Shown here: piece by piece, positions 24,891 through 34,995 of the stretch
Position numbering within the stretch: the stretch's first letter is position 1
How the letters are laid out: each line of letters opens with the position of its first letter
Origin: Bacteroidaceae bacterium
Lineage (GTDB): Bacteria > Bacteroidota > Bacteroidia > Bacteroidales > Bacteroidaceae
Assembly: GCA_017416705.1 (NCBI GenBank)
Contig: JAFQBG010000023.1
Location: 1 to 42,054 of the forward strand
Direction of reading: 5' to 3'
DNA length: 42,054 nucleotides
Made by a program: the position numbers and the translations under genes
The notes under the pieces: generated by a model
The model's database searches: none
What the model saw: only the letters and a program-made list of their open reading frames with translations
What the model was told of the DNA's origin: nothing

Positions 24891-25472
24891 TTATACATAG
24901 CCTTGCTTTATCAGTTCATCAGCAACGACAAGCAGTTCGTCGTACCACTCTTTTCCGAAGCGTTCTATGAGCGGCTCTTTTAAAAACTGATAGGCTCGTA
25001 TCCCTTTCCGACGACCCGCCACCTGCGCCGAACGACAAACATCCCATTTATGGAAATTGACTGCCGTCATATCGCCCGTTTTGCTTAGACGAGCCGGATA
25101 CAGGTAGCACGATATTGGTTTGCGCCAGTCGAAACGCCCCTCGTTGTATGCTTTTTCTATGAGGCATATACAACAGCCCTTTTCGTCCCTTGCCGCAAAG
25201 ACACAATCCTTGCCATTTACAATGGATGTGACAAGGTCGCCATCCCTGTCGCTATACACAACACCCTGCTGCTCCACAACGGAACGAGCCTCGTCGGTCA
25301 TCTCCTGTTCCACCACAGAGAGAGCCTCTTCGAGCTTTACAACCTCGTCTATCGCAACAGGAGCACCGGCATCGCCCTCTACACAACAAATTCCTTTGCA
25401 GTGCGACGGCGAGCAACAGAAATACTCTTGAAATATAGCAAACGACACTATGGCATCGCCTATCTGTACCAT
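24891..25472 (-). CDS. DUF3109 family cysteine-rich protein
   Basis: A 193-residue protein with several conserved cysteines: C19 C20, C25, C29 C30 (FCCSPSHCKGICC), then CVFA, CCICLIEKA, SCYLYP and DVCRSA. This arrangement is DUF3109, a Bacteroidota family related by look to the YkgJ-type CxxCxxxCC zinc/iron-chelating domains. A metal or Fe-S site is probable, but the reaction is unknown. It has no signal peptide, so it is cytoplasmic. It begins 8 bp after gpmI and shares its transcript; whether it is functionally tied to glycolysis is unknown. Confidence 0.85.
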   Translation of the reverse strand: MVQIGDAIVSFAIFQEYFCCSPSHCKGICCVEGDAGAPVAIDEVVKLEEALSVVEQEMTDEARSVVEQQGVVYSDRDGDLVTSIVNGKDCVFAARDEKGCCICLIEKAYNEGRFDWRKPISCYLYPARLSKTGDMTAVNFHKWDVCRSAQVAGRRKGIRAYQFLKEPLIERFGKEWYDELLVVADELIKQGYV

Positions 25473-25480
25473 GCTTTATA

Positions 25481-26980
25481 TCAAATAAGTGAGTGTCCTG
25501 TCATGTCCGACGGAGTATCCAAGCCCATGATATCCAATATTGTGGGGGCTACATCGGCCAAAATACCGTCTTTTATGGTGGCAGCCTTATTATCGGTTAC
25601 ATACACGCAAGGAACAGGGTTCAACGAGTGTGCGGTGTTGGGCGAACCATCGCTGTTCACTGCATTGTCGGCATTGCCATGGTCGGCTATTATGATGGCC
25701 TCGTAGCCATGAGCTTTTGCAGCCTCTATGACATCCTTCAAGCAAGCATCCACAGCCACAACAGCCTTTTCTATTGCGCTATATACGCCTGTATGACCCA
25801 CCATATCGCCATTGGCAAAGTTCACAACGATGAAATCGAATTTCTCGGAGTTTATTTCGTTCACCAATTTATCCTTGACTTCGTATGCGCTCATTTCGGG
25901 CTGCAAGTCGTATGTAGCCACCTTGGGCGAGGGAACAAGGATGCGCTCTTCGCCTTCGTATGGAGCCTCGCGACCGCCATTGAAGAAGAATGTTACGTGA
26001 GCATATTTCTCGGTCTCGGCTATATGCAGCTGTTTCATACCCTTAGACGACACGTACTCGCCCAATGTGTTCTCGACATTCTCTTTGTCGAACAGTATGT
26101 AAACGCCTTTGAAATTAGCGTCGTAGGGTGTCATGCAATAATATTGCAAGCCGGGTATTGTGTGCATGCCTGCCTCGGGCATATCCTGTTGTGTCAGTAC
26201 TATGGTAAGCTCCTTGGCACGGTCGTTTCTGTAATTGAAGAAAATGACAGCATCGCCCTCTTGTATGCGTCCGTCCATGGTGCTGTTCACTATGGGCTTG
26301 ATGAATTCATCTGTAACACCCTCGGCATACGATTCTTGCATAGCCTTAACCATGTCATCGGCTTTTTTACCCTCGCCGCCAACCAATAGGTCGTATGCTA
26401 TTTTAACACGCTCCCAACGTTTGTCGCGGTCCATTGCATAATAGCGACCTACAATGGTTGCCAAGTTCAATCCCTGCTTTGTCAAATGCTCGATGAAGCC
26501 TGCACCGCTTTTGGGGTCGGTATCGCGGCCATCCATGAAACAGTGTACAAAGAGCTCTTTAACACCGGCGTCGGCAGCCATTTTATACATAGCTTCCAGA
26601 TGTTCCAACGAACTGTGAACGCCACCGTCCGAGGCCAATCCCATGAAATGAAGACGCTTGCCATTGTTCTTGGCATATTCCACAGCCGCCACCAATTGTT
26701 TATTCTGACAAATAGAACCATCGGCAATTGCACGGTTTATTTTAAGCAGATCCTGATATACCACACGACCGCCACCTATATTCAGGTGACCGACCTCGCT
26801 GTTACCCATTTGTCCTGCGGGCAAACCAACATTTTCGCCACTCGCTTGAAGCTGCGAATTGGGATATGTACCTACAAGATAATCCCAATAAGGAGTGGGA
26901 GTATTAAAAATTACATCACCCTTACCATGGTTGCCTACACCCCAACCATCCAAAATTACCAAAAGTGCTTTTTTGCTCAT
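25481..26980 (-). CDS. gpmI: 2,3-bisphosphoglycerate-independent phosphoglycerate mutase
   Basis: This 499-residue Mn-dependent glycolytic enzyme interconverts 3- and 2-phosphoglycerate. It begins with [16 protein letters not shown], where the metal-binding Asp is present, and has the nucleophile Ser61 in [16 protein letters not shown]. Further metal ligands appear in [14 protein letters not shown] and [12 protein letters not shown] chose the ATG at 26978-26980: an in-frame start 93 bp upstream would add 31 residues unlike the family and would lie across the promoter box at 27051-27058. Length is normal. DUF3109 follows 8 bp downstream. Confidence 0.97.
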   Translation of the reverse strand: MSKKALLVILDGWGVGNHGKGDVIFNTPTPYWDYLVGTYPNSQLQASGENVGLPAGQMGNSEVGHLNIGGGRVVYQDLLKINRAIADGSICQNKQLVAAVEYAKNNGKRLHFMGLASDGGVHSSLEHLEAMYKMAADAGVKELFVHCFMDGRDTDPKSGAGFIEHLTKQGLNLATIVGRYYAMDRDKRWERVKIAYDLLVGGEGKKADDMVKAMQESYAEGVTDEFIKPIVNSTMDGRIQEGDAVIFFNYRNDRAKELTIVLTQQDMPEAGMHTIPGLQYYCMTPYDANFKGVYILFDKENVENTLGEYVSSKGMKQLHIAETEKYAHVTFFFNGGREAPYEGEERILVPSPKVATYDLQPEMSAYEVKDKLVNEINSEKFDFIVVNFANGDMVGHTGVYSAIEKAVVAVDACLKDVIEAAKAHGYEAIIIADHGNADNAVNSDGSPNTAHSLNPVPCVYVTDNKAATIKDGILADVAPTILDIMGLDTPSDMTGHSLI

Positions 26981-27050
26981 AATATAATATTTTAATGTTA
27001 CTCTTTGAGGCTTACTGCACAAAGTATGCAGTTTTTGCTTTTCACAAGTG

Positions 27051-27058
27051 CAAATATA
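27051..27058 (-). promoter_or_regulatory. -7 box of gpmI
   Basis: The minus strand reads TATATTTG, an exact TAnnTTTG, 71 bp upstream of the gpmI ATG. No -33 element at good spacing is clear. Confidence 0.55.
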
Positions 27059-27153
27059 ACGCAAAATTTTCACATCACATTCTGCACAACAAAAAAAGAG
27101 ATATTTACAAGTTAAATTATATCAAACATATATAAAAAGACGATAATTTTAGT

Positions 27154-27161
27154 TACTTTTG
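27154..27161 (+). promoter_or_regulatory. -7 box of the Nudix-TPR-barrel operon
   Basis: TACTTTTG is an exact TAnnTTTG, 87 bp before the TTG start at 27248 and 108 bp before the ATG at 27269. The transcript start is expected near 27168, giving a rather long leader. Confidence 0.55.
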
Positions 27162-27247
27162 CAGTAATAGGGCGGCGTTATTATCCTAACCAAAAGAATA
27201 ACAGGCCTTTACAATATTTTACCTTAATATTTATAGAACAGAATACC

Positions 27248-27793
27248 TTGACAACAGAAACTGAGCAGATGAAACACCCGCTAAGGCTCTTTGGATTTTG
27301 TCCTCGCTGCGGCAGCAACAAATTCAAAGTAAACGATTTCAAATCGAAACGTTGCGAGGAGTGTGGTTTTGTACTTTACTTCAACGCACAAGCCGCCACA
27401 GTGGCCATTATACAGAACAATAAAGGCGAAATACTTGTGGCACGTCGGGCAAAAGAGCCTGCAAAAGGCACGTTAGACCTCCCCGGGGGCTTTGTCGATA
27501 GTTTTGAAACCGGCGAGGAAGGTATTACGCGCGAAGTATTGGAGGAGACCGGGCTTAGAGTAACCGACACAAGATACCTGTTCTCCCTGCCCAACAAATA
27601 TGTTTATTCCGGCTTCGAGGAGCACACCCTCGACCTTTTCTACCTATGTACCGTACACGACGACAGCCTGCCGACCGCCCACGACGATGTGGCGGAACTG
27701 CGTTGGTTATCGCCCCAAGATATAAACCCCGAGGATTTCGGTTTGGAATCCATTCACAAAGGGGTTGATAGATTTATTCAGTCATTAAAATAA
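27248..27793 (+). CDS. Nudix hydrolase with N-terminal zinc ribbon
   Basis: A 181-residue protein (174 from the second start). A four-Cys zinc ribbon (C18, C21, C36, C39) precedes a full Nudix box at residues 81-103 (GFVDSFE, then REVLEETGL), which matches GX5EX7REUXEEXGU. This layout recalls NudC-type NADH pyrophosphatases and related ADP-sugar/NUDIX proteins, but it is shorter than NudC (about 250 residues), so the substrate is open. The start is uncertain: TTG at 27248 or ATG at 27269 (MKHPLRLFGF); the ATG keeps all domain residues. It leads a three-gene unit, 16 bp before the TPR gene. Confidence 0.9.
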   Translation: MTTETEQMKHPLRLFGFCPRCGSNKFKVNDFKSKRCEECGFVLYFNAQAATVAIIQNNKGEILVARRAKEPAKGTLDLPGGFVDSFETGEEGITREVLEETGLRVTDTRYLFSLPNKYVYSGFEEHTLDLFYLCTVHDDSLPTAHDDVAELRWLSPQDINPEDFGLESIHKGVDRFIQSLK

Positions 27794-27809
27794 TTTTTAC
27801 GATATAAAA

Positions 27810-30800
27810 ATGAAAAAGATAATTTTCCTTTTATTGTTAACAGCCACGTCATTAACCGCACAAGCGCAAACATCATCGACAGAGAGCAAAGCACGCATAT
27901 TGCAAGAGTGCCGCCGTCTTTACAGCGAAAAAGAATACCCAACCGCACTCACCATGTTGAGCCGTTTGGACATATCATCGCTGAGCCATTTAGAGCAACA
28001 AGAGGTCGATTATCTGCGAGCCACATCTGTGTTCCGAACAAACAAACTCGAAGGGCGTGCATTGATGTTGCGATATATAGAAAAATACCCCGAGAGCGCA
28101 AACAACCACACGCTTGCAGCCTACATAGCCGAAACATATTATTTTGGAAAGAATTTTGAACAAGCATGCGCCAGATACTCGCAATGCGACTTCGACCGCC
28201 TTGCCGAGGAGGATCGCGAGAATGCCGAACTGTACTACGCACTATCGCTACAAGAGTGTGGGGATAGCGATAAATGTCGCACCATACTGAACAAACTAAA
28301 AACAACGGGCAAGCATCATCGCAACGACGCCGTTTTCCACTTGGCATCAATAGAATACCACCGGAACAACCTACAACAAGCCTACGAGGGGTTCAAGAGC
28401 ATTGAACTGGACGACACATACTACCTTGAAGTACCCTACTACATAGCCGGAATATATTTGAAAAACAAAGAGTATATACGTGCGCAGAAGGTTGCCGAAC
28501 TATTCATCAACGACCACGCTCAAAAAAGACAGGGGAAAGCCATGCAGCAAATTCTGGGTGCATCATATTTCGGACAAGGAAAATACGAAGAGGCCATACC
28601 TTGTTTAGAGCAATACATAAACGAGCATGACACCCCCCAGCGAATATCCTATTACCAATTGGGAATATGCTATTTAGAAACAGAGCGGTACAGCGAGGCA
28701 CTTACCATGCTGGGCAAATGTATCGACGAGAATGACGCCATAGCCCAGAACTCGTATCTTCAATCGGGCATAACATATTTAAAACTCAACGACATGGCAC
28801 AAGCACGTCAAGCGTTCGAGCAAGCATCGACAATGGAACACGACGACGCTGTGCGCCAAGAAGCACTATACAACTATGCCTTGTGCATACACCAAACACG
28901 ATACTCCCCATTTGCCGAGAGCGTAAAGGTATTCGAACAATTCCTTAACGAATACCCCAATTCTTCGTACTCGCCCCAAGTGAGCAAGTATCTTGTCGAG
29001 GTATATATGAACACGCGCAACTACGATATAGCTTTGGAGTCGATAGAAAAAATACAAAATCCCTCGAACGAAATTTTAGGTGCCAAGCAAAACATATTGT
29101 ACCGGTTGGGCGTACAAGCCATAATAGACAACCGTTTGCCTGCTGCCATAGAATATATGAACCGTTCGCTGGCCCTGTCACGATACAGTGCCGAGACACA
29201 CAGCGACGCACTCTATTGGAGAGGCGAATCCTACTATCGCATGAACAATTGGACCGGTGCAGCCAACGACTACCGCGCCGTACTGTCGCTCTCGCCCAGA
29301 AACGCCGAAGGAGCGTTATACGGTTTAGCATACACACAATTCCAGCAAGGCAACTACCAAGAGGCCGAGAATACGTTTACCCGTTTTCTGCAACAATGTC
29401 GCGACAACCACTCCATGCGTGCCGACGCATATAACCGAATAGGCGACTGTCATTTTTACAACCGCGACTATACAACAGCGCAGAACTATTACGAGAAAGC
29501 ATCAGCCGCCGACAAACAACACTCCGACTATTCGCTCTACCGTACAGCAGTGACACAAGGCCTCCAAAAGGACTATTCCGGCAAAGTAAAAACATTGCAG
29601 AAACTGATATCGCAATATCCCGCAAGCAACTACGCCGAACAAGCATACTACGAAATGGGACGTTCCTATGTGGCACAAGAAAAAAGCCAAGAAGCCATAA
29701 ATACATTCGACGAACTGATAAAAAAATATCCAAACAGCGGGCTATCGCGTCGTGCAGCGGCCGAAAAAGCCATGATATACAACCAAGATGGCAACACCGC
29801 CAAAGCCATAGCCGCATATAAACAGATTATCCAAAATTATCCCCAAAGCGAGGAGGCGCAAGTAGCGGCACAGGACCTTAAAAACATATATGTCGAAGAA
29901 GGCAGAGTAGATGAATATGCCGCATTTGCCGCATCGACCCCCCACATGAAAGCCATAGAAAGCAGCGAGCGCGACACACTCACATACATTGCAGCCGAAA
30001 AGATATATGGAAAGCGCAATTACAACGATGCGCTCGGCGCATTCCAACGCTATTTGGAGGAATTCCCCAAAGGAGCTTTCACGCTTGACAGCCACTACTA
30101 TACAGGGCTCATATATAATAATAAAAAATCCTACGCCGAGGCCTTGTCACACTTCGAAAAGGTAATTGCCTACCCGAATAACAAATATAGCGAAGAGGCC
30201 ATGGCTCTTGCATCGGAAATACACTACAACAACAAACGCTACGACGAAGCCTACGAGCTATATAAAAAATTGGTACAAATAACAAACAACGAAGAGCGCA
30301 AACAGGCATGTCGCATGAACAGCATGCGCTGCGCATACCTGCTGGACAAGTTCGAGGAGTCGGCAGCAACAGCCGGCATGCTGCTTACGGCAGGAGGGCT
30401 CTCGCCCGAATGGGAGCGCGAAGCATTGTACACCCGCGCCAAGTCCCTATTAAACACAAACAAAAAGCAAGAAGCCATAAAGGACCTTGAAACACTCTCG
30501 GGCGACACGCGAAGCATACAAGGAGCCGAAAGCAAATATCTGTTGGCACAATATTACTACCGGAACAACGAATACGAAAAATGCGAGAAGGAGATACTCC
30601 ATTACATAGACACAAGCACCCCGCATGCCTATTGGCTGGCACGTAGTTTCGTTCTGCTCGCCGACCTATACACAAAACAAGGTCGGGAAATAGAGGCCAA
30701 GCAGTATCTGCTATCGTTGCAAAACAACTACAACGAAGACGATGACATAAAAACATTGATAAAAGAACGATTAGACAAATTAACGAATAAAACAAACTAA
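27810..30800 (+). CDS. Large secreted TPR-repeat protein
   Basis: A 996-residue protein with a signal peptide (about 1-20, ending TAQAQ) followed almost entirely by tetratricopeptide-like repeats. Clear repeats include AYYEMGRSYVAQEKSQEAINTF, then RAAAEKAMIYNQDGNTAKAIAA and HYYTGLIYNNKKSYAEALSHF; more degenerate ones precede them. It should form a long superhelical scaffold in the periplasm, as in BamD/YbgF-like or polysaccharide-assembly proteins. It is 16 bp after the Nudix gene and 18 bp before a barrel gene, so the two envelope proteins are probably partners. I do not recognise a named family. The protein is unusual in its length and near-complete filling with repeats. Confidence 0.85.
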   Translation: MKKIIFLLLLTATSLTAQAQTSSTESKARILQECRRLYSEKEYPTALTMLSRLDISSLSHLEQQEVDYLRATSVFRTNKLEGRALMLRYIEKYPESANNHTLAAYIAETYYFGKNFEQACARYSQCDFDRLAEEDRENAELYYALSLQECGDSDKCRTILNKLKTTGKHHRNDAVFHLASIEYHRNNLQQAYEGFKSIELDDTYYLEVPYYIAGIYLKNKEYIRAQKVAELFINDHAQKRQGKAMQQILGASYFGQGKYEEAIPCLEQYINEHDTPQRISYYQLGICYLETERYSEALTMLGKCIDENDAIAQNSYLQSGITYLKLNDMAQARQAFEQASTMEHDDAVRQEALYNYALCIHQTRYSPFAESVKVFEQFLNEYPNSSYSPQVSKYLVEVYMNTRNYDIALESIEKIQNPSNEILGAKQNILYRLGVQAIIDNRLPAAIEYMNRSLALSRYSAETHSDALYWRGESYYRMNNWTGAANDYRAVLSLSPRNAEGALYGLAYTQFQQGNYQEAENTFTRFLQQCRDNHSMRADAYNRIGDCHFYNRDYTTAQNYYEKASAADKQHSDYSLYRTAVTQGLQKDYSGKVKTLQKLISQYPASNYAEQAYYEMGRSYVAQEKSQEAINTFDELIKKYPNSGLSRRAAAEKAMIYNQDGNTAKAIAAYKQIIQNYPQSEEAQVAAQDLKNIYVEEGRVDEYAAFAASTPHMKAIESSERDTLTYIAAEKIYGKRNYNDALGAFQRYLEEFPKGAFTLDSHYYTGLIYNNKKSYAEALSHFEKVIAYPNNKYSEEAMALASEIHYNNKRYDEAYELYKKLVQITNNEERKQACRMNSMRCAYLLDKFEESAATAGMLLTAGGLSPEWEREALYTRAKSLLNTNKKQEAIKDLETLSGDTRSIQGAESKYLLAQYYYRNNEYEKCEKEILHYIDTSTPHAYWLARSFVLLADLYTKQGREIEAKQYLLSLQNNYNEDDDIKTLIKERLDKLTNKTN

Positions 30801-30818
30801 TATAATAAGAAACGAATT

Positions 30819-32441
30819 ATGAAAAGACTATTTTTTATTGCAGCAGCGCTTGTTATATCAAGTACAATTTCGGCACAAAAAGACTCGTTAGATGCGGTAA
30901 TAAAAGTGGAGAACGAGTATAACCCCGTGGTTGTAAAAGCCAACAAGCAGAATTTCACTCCACAAATAGAAATTGACAACCAAGAAAAACCACTCGACCT
31001 GTTATTCTCGCAAAAGTCATCGCCCTACTCACAATTTGTGAGCGAGCACAAGGCAAACGACATACTGCCCCGGCAGGCACGACAGTTGCCCGGATATGCA
31101 CGCATAGGATATGGCAATAACAACAATGCCGACGCCATGGTAGGATACACCATGGACCTTAACGAGAAAGAAAAAATACGCATGCTTGCCTCGTTCACCG
31201 GATACAATGCCAACAGAGACGGTTTAGCAAACGACTGGGATTCCCGTTTCTACACCACATGGCTTAGTGCCGACTATATGCACCGTTTCGACAATATGTC
31301 ATTTGGCATAGAGGGCAATGTAAATAATAAGGTATTCAACTACCAACAACTGCAACCAACCGGCACAGACAAGCAAAACAGCAGTTCCTACAACATAGTG
31401 CTCAAAGCCATTTCGCACAATGCAGGCCCATTGTCATACAAAGGAAACATAGGCTATACCTATAACAACAGAAAATACACCCACGGACAAAAGGAGAGCA
31501 TGAGCGAGAGCCATATCAATGCCAACGGTACAGTAGTGTACGAGCTTACCGATGAGTACATGTATAACATAGGAATGAACGCAGCCATAAACGGCTACAT
31601 ATACAACGACGCATTGAACCTCGACGGAAGCAAATACAAAAACCTTGCCACCATACACATAAACCCATTTACAAATTTCCGTTACAACAATTGGAAAATA
31701 CGTTTGGGAATACATTTAGACATGCAAACAAAGGGAAAAGCCTTTTTGGCAGTAGCCCCCGATGTAAATATCGAAGGACAGATTAATGACGTCATAACAC
31801 TTTTTGCATCGGCAACAGGTGGACGTTCACACAACACATTCACCACGATAGAGCACATATCGCCCTACTGGGACAATATGGGACAATACGCACCCACCTA
31901 CAAGATAGTCGATATCATGGCAGGCACACGCCTGACAGCCGAACCCATAAAATCGAGTCTATATATTGGCTACGCATACACCAAGGACGATTTGTTCATC
32001 ACCTATGCAGGCAGCACCAATCTGTTCAACACATTCATGCAAGGCACATCGCGAAACATCTATGCCGGCGGACAAATAGACTACGACTACGACGGCCGGC
32101 TGAAAGCATCGGCCAAAATACGCTATGACAAATGGAACAGCACCGACAAGGAGATAATACTCAACTACAAGCCCATGCTGAATATAGACGTAAATGCCGA
32201 GGCACGTATAATAGATGGCCTGTATGCAAATGCCGGCTACACATTCACACGCTACACCAAAGAGAATGATATACGCATAAAGAACAAAAACAATTTCAAT
32301 GCCAAAATAAGATACAGATGTCACGAGCAGATAGAAGCGTTCATACAAGGCGATAATCTATTTGGCAGCAAATACGAAATATACCCGGGATACATAGCAC
32401 AAGGAGCAAATGTCATAGTGGGCGCAAGCATGAGTTTTTAG
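30819..32441 (+). CDS. Outer-membrane beta-barrel protein (TonB-receptor-like barrel)
   Basis: This 540-residue protein has a signal peptide (residues 1-20, ending TISAQ). A short N-terminal segment (about 21-90) follows, then about 450 residues of alternating strands such as RIGYGNNNNADAMVGYTMD, and YRCHEQIEAFIQGDNLFG near the end. The last residue is Phe in NVIVGASMSF, a typical C-terminal signal for BamA insertion. It looks like the C-terminal barrel of a TonB-dependent receptor, but no plug domain (about 150 residues) is seen. It lies 18 bp after the large TPR gene. A complex of the two, with a transport or assembly role, is inferred. Confidence 0.8.
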   Translation: MKRLFFIAAALVISSTISAQKDSLDAVIKVENEYNPVVVKANKQNFTPQIEIDNQEKPLDLLFSQKSSPYSQFVSEHKANDILPRQARQLPGYARIGYGNNNNADAMVGYTMDLNEKEKIRMLASFTGYNANRDGLANDWDSRFYTTWLSADYMHRFDNMSFGIEGNVNNKVFNYQQLQPTGTDKQNSSSYNIVLKAISHNAGPLSYKGNIGYTYNNRKYTHGQKESMSESHINANGTVVYELTDEYMYNIGMNAAINGYIYNDALNLDGSKYKNLATIHINPFTNFRYNNWKIRLGIHLDMQTKGKAFLAVAPDVNIEGQINDVITLFASATGGRSHNTFTTIEHISPYWDNMGQYAPTYKIVDIMAGTRLTAEPIKSSLYIGYAYTKDDLFITYAGSTNLFNTFMQGTSRNIYAGGQIDYDYDGRLKASAKIRYDKWNSTDKEIILNYKPMLNIDVNAEARIIDGLYANAGYTFTRYTKENDIRIKNKNNFNAKIRYRCHEQIEAFIQGDNLFGSKYEIYPGYIAQGANVIVGASMSF

Positions 32442-32540
32442 AAAAACAAGCAACGGATTTCAATATTTTCAAGCAATATTGCCAAAAAACATATCGCCCA
32501 TGAGCGAAAAAATTACAGTAACATAAAAAAGTAGGCAACA

Positions 32541-32565
32541 CCTAAAATAATATATTATTTTAAGG
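32541..32565. repeat. AT-rich palindrome upstream of topA
   Basis: AAAATAATATATTATTTT at 32544-32561 is a perfect 18-bp palindrome, flanked by CCT and AAGG (one bulge) to make a longer hairpin. It lies between the barrel gene stop and the topA promoter. It could aid termination or duplex melting, but no run of T follows. Confidence 0.4.
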
Positions 32566-32631
32566 TATAAAGCCATACATGGCGTTATATTTTTTTTAGC
32601 AAAATTGGTTTTCAGATACAGGAAACTTTCA

Positions 32632-32639
32632 TACTTTTG
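32632..32639 (+). promoter_or_regulatory. -7 box of the topA operon
   Basis: TACTTTTG is an exact TAnnTTTG, 19 bp before the topA ATG at 32659, so the leader would be very short. TTGG at 32605-32608 is a weak -33 candidate with 23 bp spacing. Confidence 0.6.
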
Positions 32640-32658
32640 CGCACAAAATGCGAATTAT

Positions 32659-34995
32659 ATGCAAAAGAATTTAGTAATAGTAGAGTCACCTGCCAAGGCT
32701 AAGACCATAGAAAAGTTTCTGGGAAAAGAGTACAAGGTAATGTCCAGCTACGGACATATATGCGACCTTAAAAAAAAGGAGTTCAGCATAGACACCGATA
32801 CGTTTGAACCGGAATACGAAATACCGGCAGAGAAAGAAAAGCTTGTAGCATCGTTACGCAACGAAGCCAAAAAAGCCGACATGGTATGGCTCGCATCCGA
32901 TGAGGACCGCGAGGGAGAAGCCATAAGCTGGCATTTATATACTATACTTAACCTTACCCCCGAAAAGACAAAGCGTATAGTTTTCCACGAAATAACAAAA
33001 AGCGCCATACTGAATGCCATAGAGAACCCGCGCGACATAAACACCAATCTGGTGTATGCACAACAAGCTCGCCGAGTGTTAGACAGAGTCGTTGGCTTCA
33101 AATTATCTCCAATACTATGGCGTAAAGTAAAACCCGCGCTATCGGCCGGTCGTGTGCAATCGGTTACGGTGCGTTTAATTGTGGAGCGCGAAAGAGAAAT
33201 AAACAAATTCCAAAGCGAGTCGGGATACAAGATAACAGCCCTTTTTGAGCTACCCGGCAAGGAAAAGAAGCTCAACACGCTCCAAACCGAACTGACCAAA
33301 CGCTTCAAGACAAAAGAGGAAGCCGAGGAGTTTCTTGTTTCGTGCAAGGAGGCAAAGTTCACCATAGACGAGGTGAGCGTCAAGCCATTCAAGAAAAGCC
33401 CGGCGGCACCCTTCACCACATCGACATTGCAACAGGAGGCAGCCCGCAAGCTGCATTTCACCGTATCGCAAACCATGATGATAGCCCAACGCCTATATGA
33501 ATCGGGATACATAACCTATATGCGTACCGACTCGGTGAACCTATCATCGCTCTGTATAAATTCGAGCAAGAAGGTCATTACCGACACATACGGCAGCGAG
33601 TATCTGAAAACACGAAAATACTCCACAAGTTCCAAGGGAGCACAAGAAGCACACGAGGCCATACGCCCCACATACATGGAGAACAGCAGCATAGAAGGCA
33701 GCATCCCCGAGAAGCGTCTGTACGAACTTATATGGAAACGTACCATAGCCTCGCAGATGTCCGATGCCATAGTGGAAAAAACCGTTGCCAATATATCCAT
33801 AAGCGGCCACGAGGAACATTTTATGGCAACAGGCGAAGTGACACAGTTTGATGGTTTCCTACATGTGTACAAAGAATCGTCCGACGACGATGTAAGCCAA
33901 GACACAGCAGCCCTCCCCCCGCTAAGCGAAGGTGAAAATCTGAAAGCAATAGAGATAACAGCCACCGAGCGTTTCACTCAACACCCTCCCCGATACACCG
34001 AGGCAAGCCTTGTGAGAAAACTCGAAGAATTGGGCATAGGACGTCCCTCGACATACGCACCCACCATAAGCACAATACAACAACGCGAATATGTCGAAAA
34101 AGGCAACAAGGCCGGCACCACCCGCACATACGGCATCCTAACGCTAAACGACGGCAAAGTAACCTACAAGGAGGGGCAGGAGACATTCGGAAGTGAAAAA
34201 TCGAAACTAATCCCCACCGACATAGGAATAGTAGTCAACGACTTCCTGCTGGAATATTTCCCCGAGATAATGGACTACAATTTTACCGCGACGGTAGAAA
34301 AAGACTTTGACGACATTGCCGAAGGCAAAAAAGAGTGGGTAAAACCCATAAAAGAGTTCTATTCCGACTTTGAGCCACAAATAGAGAGTATCCTGCAAAC
34401 AAAGACCGAGCATAAAGTAGGCGAACGAATTTTAGGCACGGAGCCCGGCACAGGCAAGCCCGTTTCGGTGAAGATAGGACGTTTCGGCCCCATAGTACAG
34501 ATAGGCTCGGCAAACGACGAGGAGAAACCCCGTTTTGCACAGATGAAACCCGGCCAGACACTCGAAACAATAACATTAGAGGAGGCGCTCTCGTTGTTCA
34601 GCCTGCCCCGCACCCTTGGAGAATACAATGGCGAGAACATAACCATAGGAGCCGGCCGTTTCGGGCCATATATAAAAGTGGGAACAAGCTACGTATCACT
34701 GCCAAAGACACACGACCCGCTGACAGTGTCGTTAGATGAAGCCAAACAGCTTATAGACGAAAAACGCAAAAGCGACGCCGAGAAAATAATAAAAACATTC
34801 GAGCAAGAGCCCGAACTGCAAATTCTTAACGGACGCTACGGCCCATATATATGCTATAAAAAGAGCAACTACAAACTGCCCAAGGATAGCACACCGGCAC
34901 AACTGACAATAGAGGAGTGCATGGATATAATAAAGAAACAGGAAGGAAACGGCAAAAGCACGACAAAGCGCAAACGCTACACCAAGAAGAATTGA
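32659..34995 (+). CDS. topA: DNA topoisomerase I (type IA)
   Basis: This 778-residue enzyme relaxes negative supercoils. It has the Toprim domain (VIVESPAKAKTIEKFLG at 6-22; acidic DEDREGE at 81-87), the catalytic Tyr287 in ITYMRTDS, and repeated C-terminal units (FGPIVQIG, FGPYIKVG, YGPYICYK). Unlike E. coli TopA there are no four-Cys zinc fingers; the repeats are the glycine/aromatic type common in Bacteroidota. I chose the ATG at 32659, because a TTG 54 bp upstream would run through the promoter box. The stop overlaps the aroK start by one base (TGATG). Confidence 0.97.
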   Translation: MQKNLVIVESPAKAKTIEKFLGKEYKVMSSYGHICDLKKKEFSIDTDTFEPEYEIPAEKEKLVASLRNEAKKADMVWLASDEDREGEAISWHLYTILNLTPEKTKRIVFHEITKSAILNAIENPRDINTNLVYAQQARRVLDRVVGFKLSPILWRKVKPALSAGRVQSVTVRLIVEREREINKFQSESGYKITALFELPGKEKKLNTLQTELTKRFKTKEEAEEFLVSCKEAKFTIDEVSVKPFKKSPAAPFTTSTLQQEAARKLHFTVSQTMMIAQRLYESGYITYMRTDSVNLSSLCINSSKKVITDTYGSEYLKTRKYSTSSKGAQEAHEAIRPTYMENSSIEGSIPEKRLYELIWKRTIASQMSDAIVEKTVANISISGHEEHFMATGEVTQFDGFLHVYKESSDDDVSQDTAALPPLSEGENLKAIEITATERFTQHPPRYTEASLVRKLEELGIGRPSTYAPTISTIQQREYVEKGNKAGTTRTYGILTLNDGKVTYKEGQETFGSEKSKLIPTDIGIVVNDFLLEYFPEIMDYNFTATVEKDFDDIAEGKKEWVKPIKEFYSDFEPQIESILQTKTEHKVGERILGTEPGTGKPVSVKIGRFGPIVQIGSANDEEKPRFAQMKPGQTLETITLEEALSLFSLPRTLGEYNGENITIGAGRFGPYIKVGTSYVSLPKTHDPLTVSLDEAKQLIDEKRKSDAEKIIKTFEQEPELQILNGRYGPYICYKKSNYKLPKDSTPAQLTIEECMDIIKKQEGNGKSTTKRKRYTKKN

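Noticed and set aside
25493-26389. 298-codon plus-strand frame opposite gpmI
   Set aside because: Antisense shadow of a confidently identified housekeeping gene.
26981-27073. N-terminal extension of GpmI by 31 residues
   Set aside because: The extension is unlike the family and covers the -7 box at 27051-27058; the ATG at 26980 gives the usual protein start.
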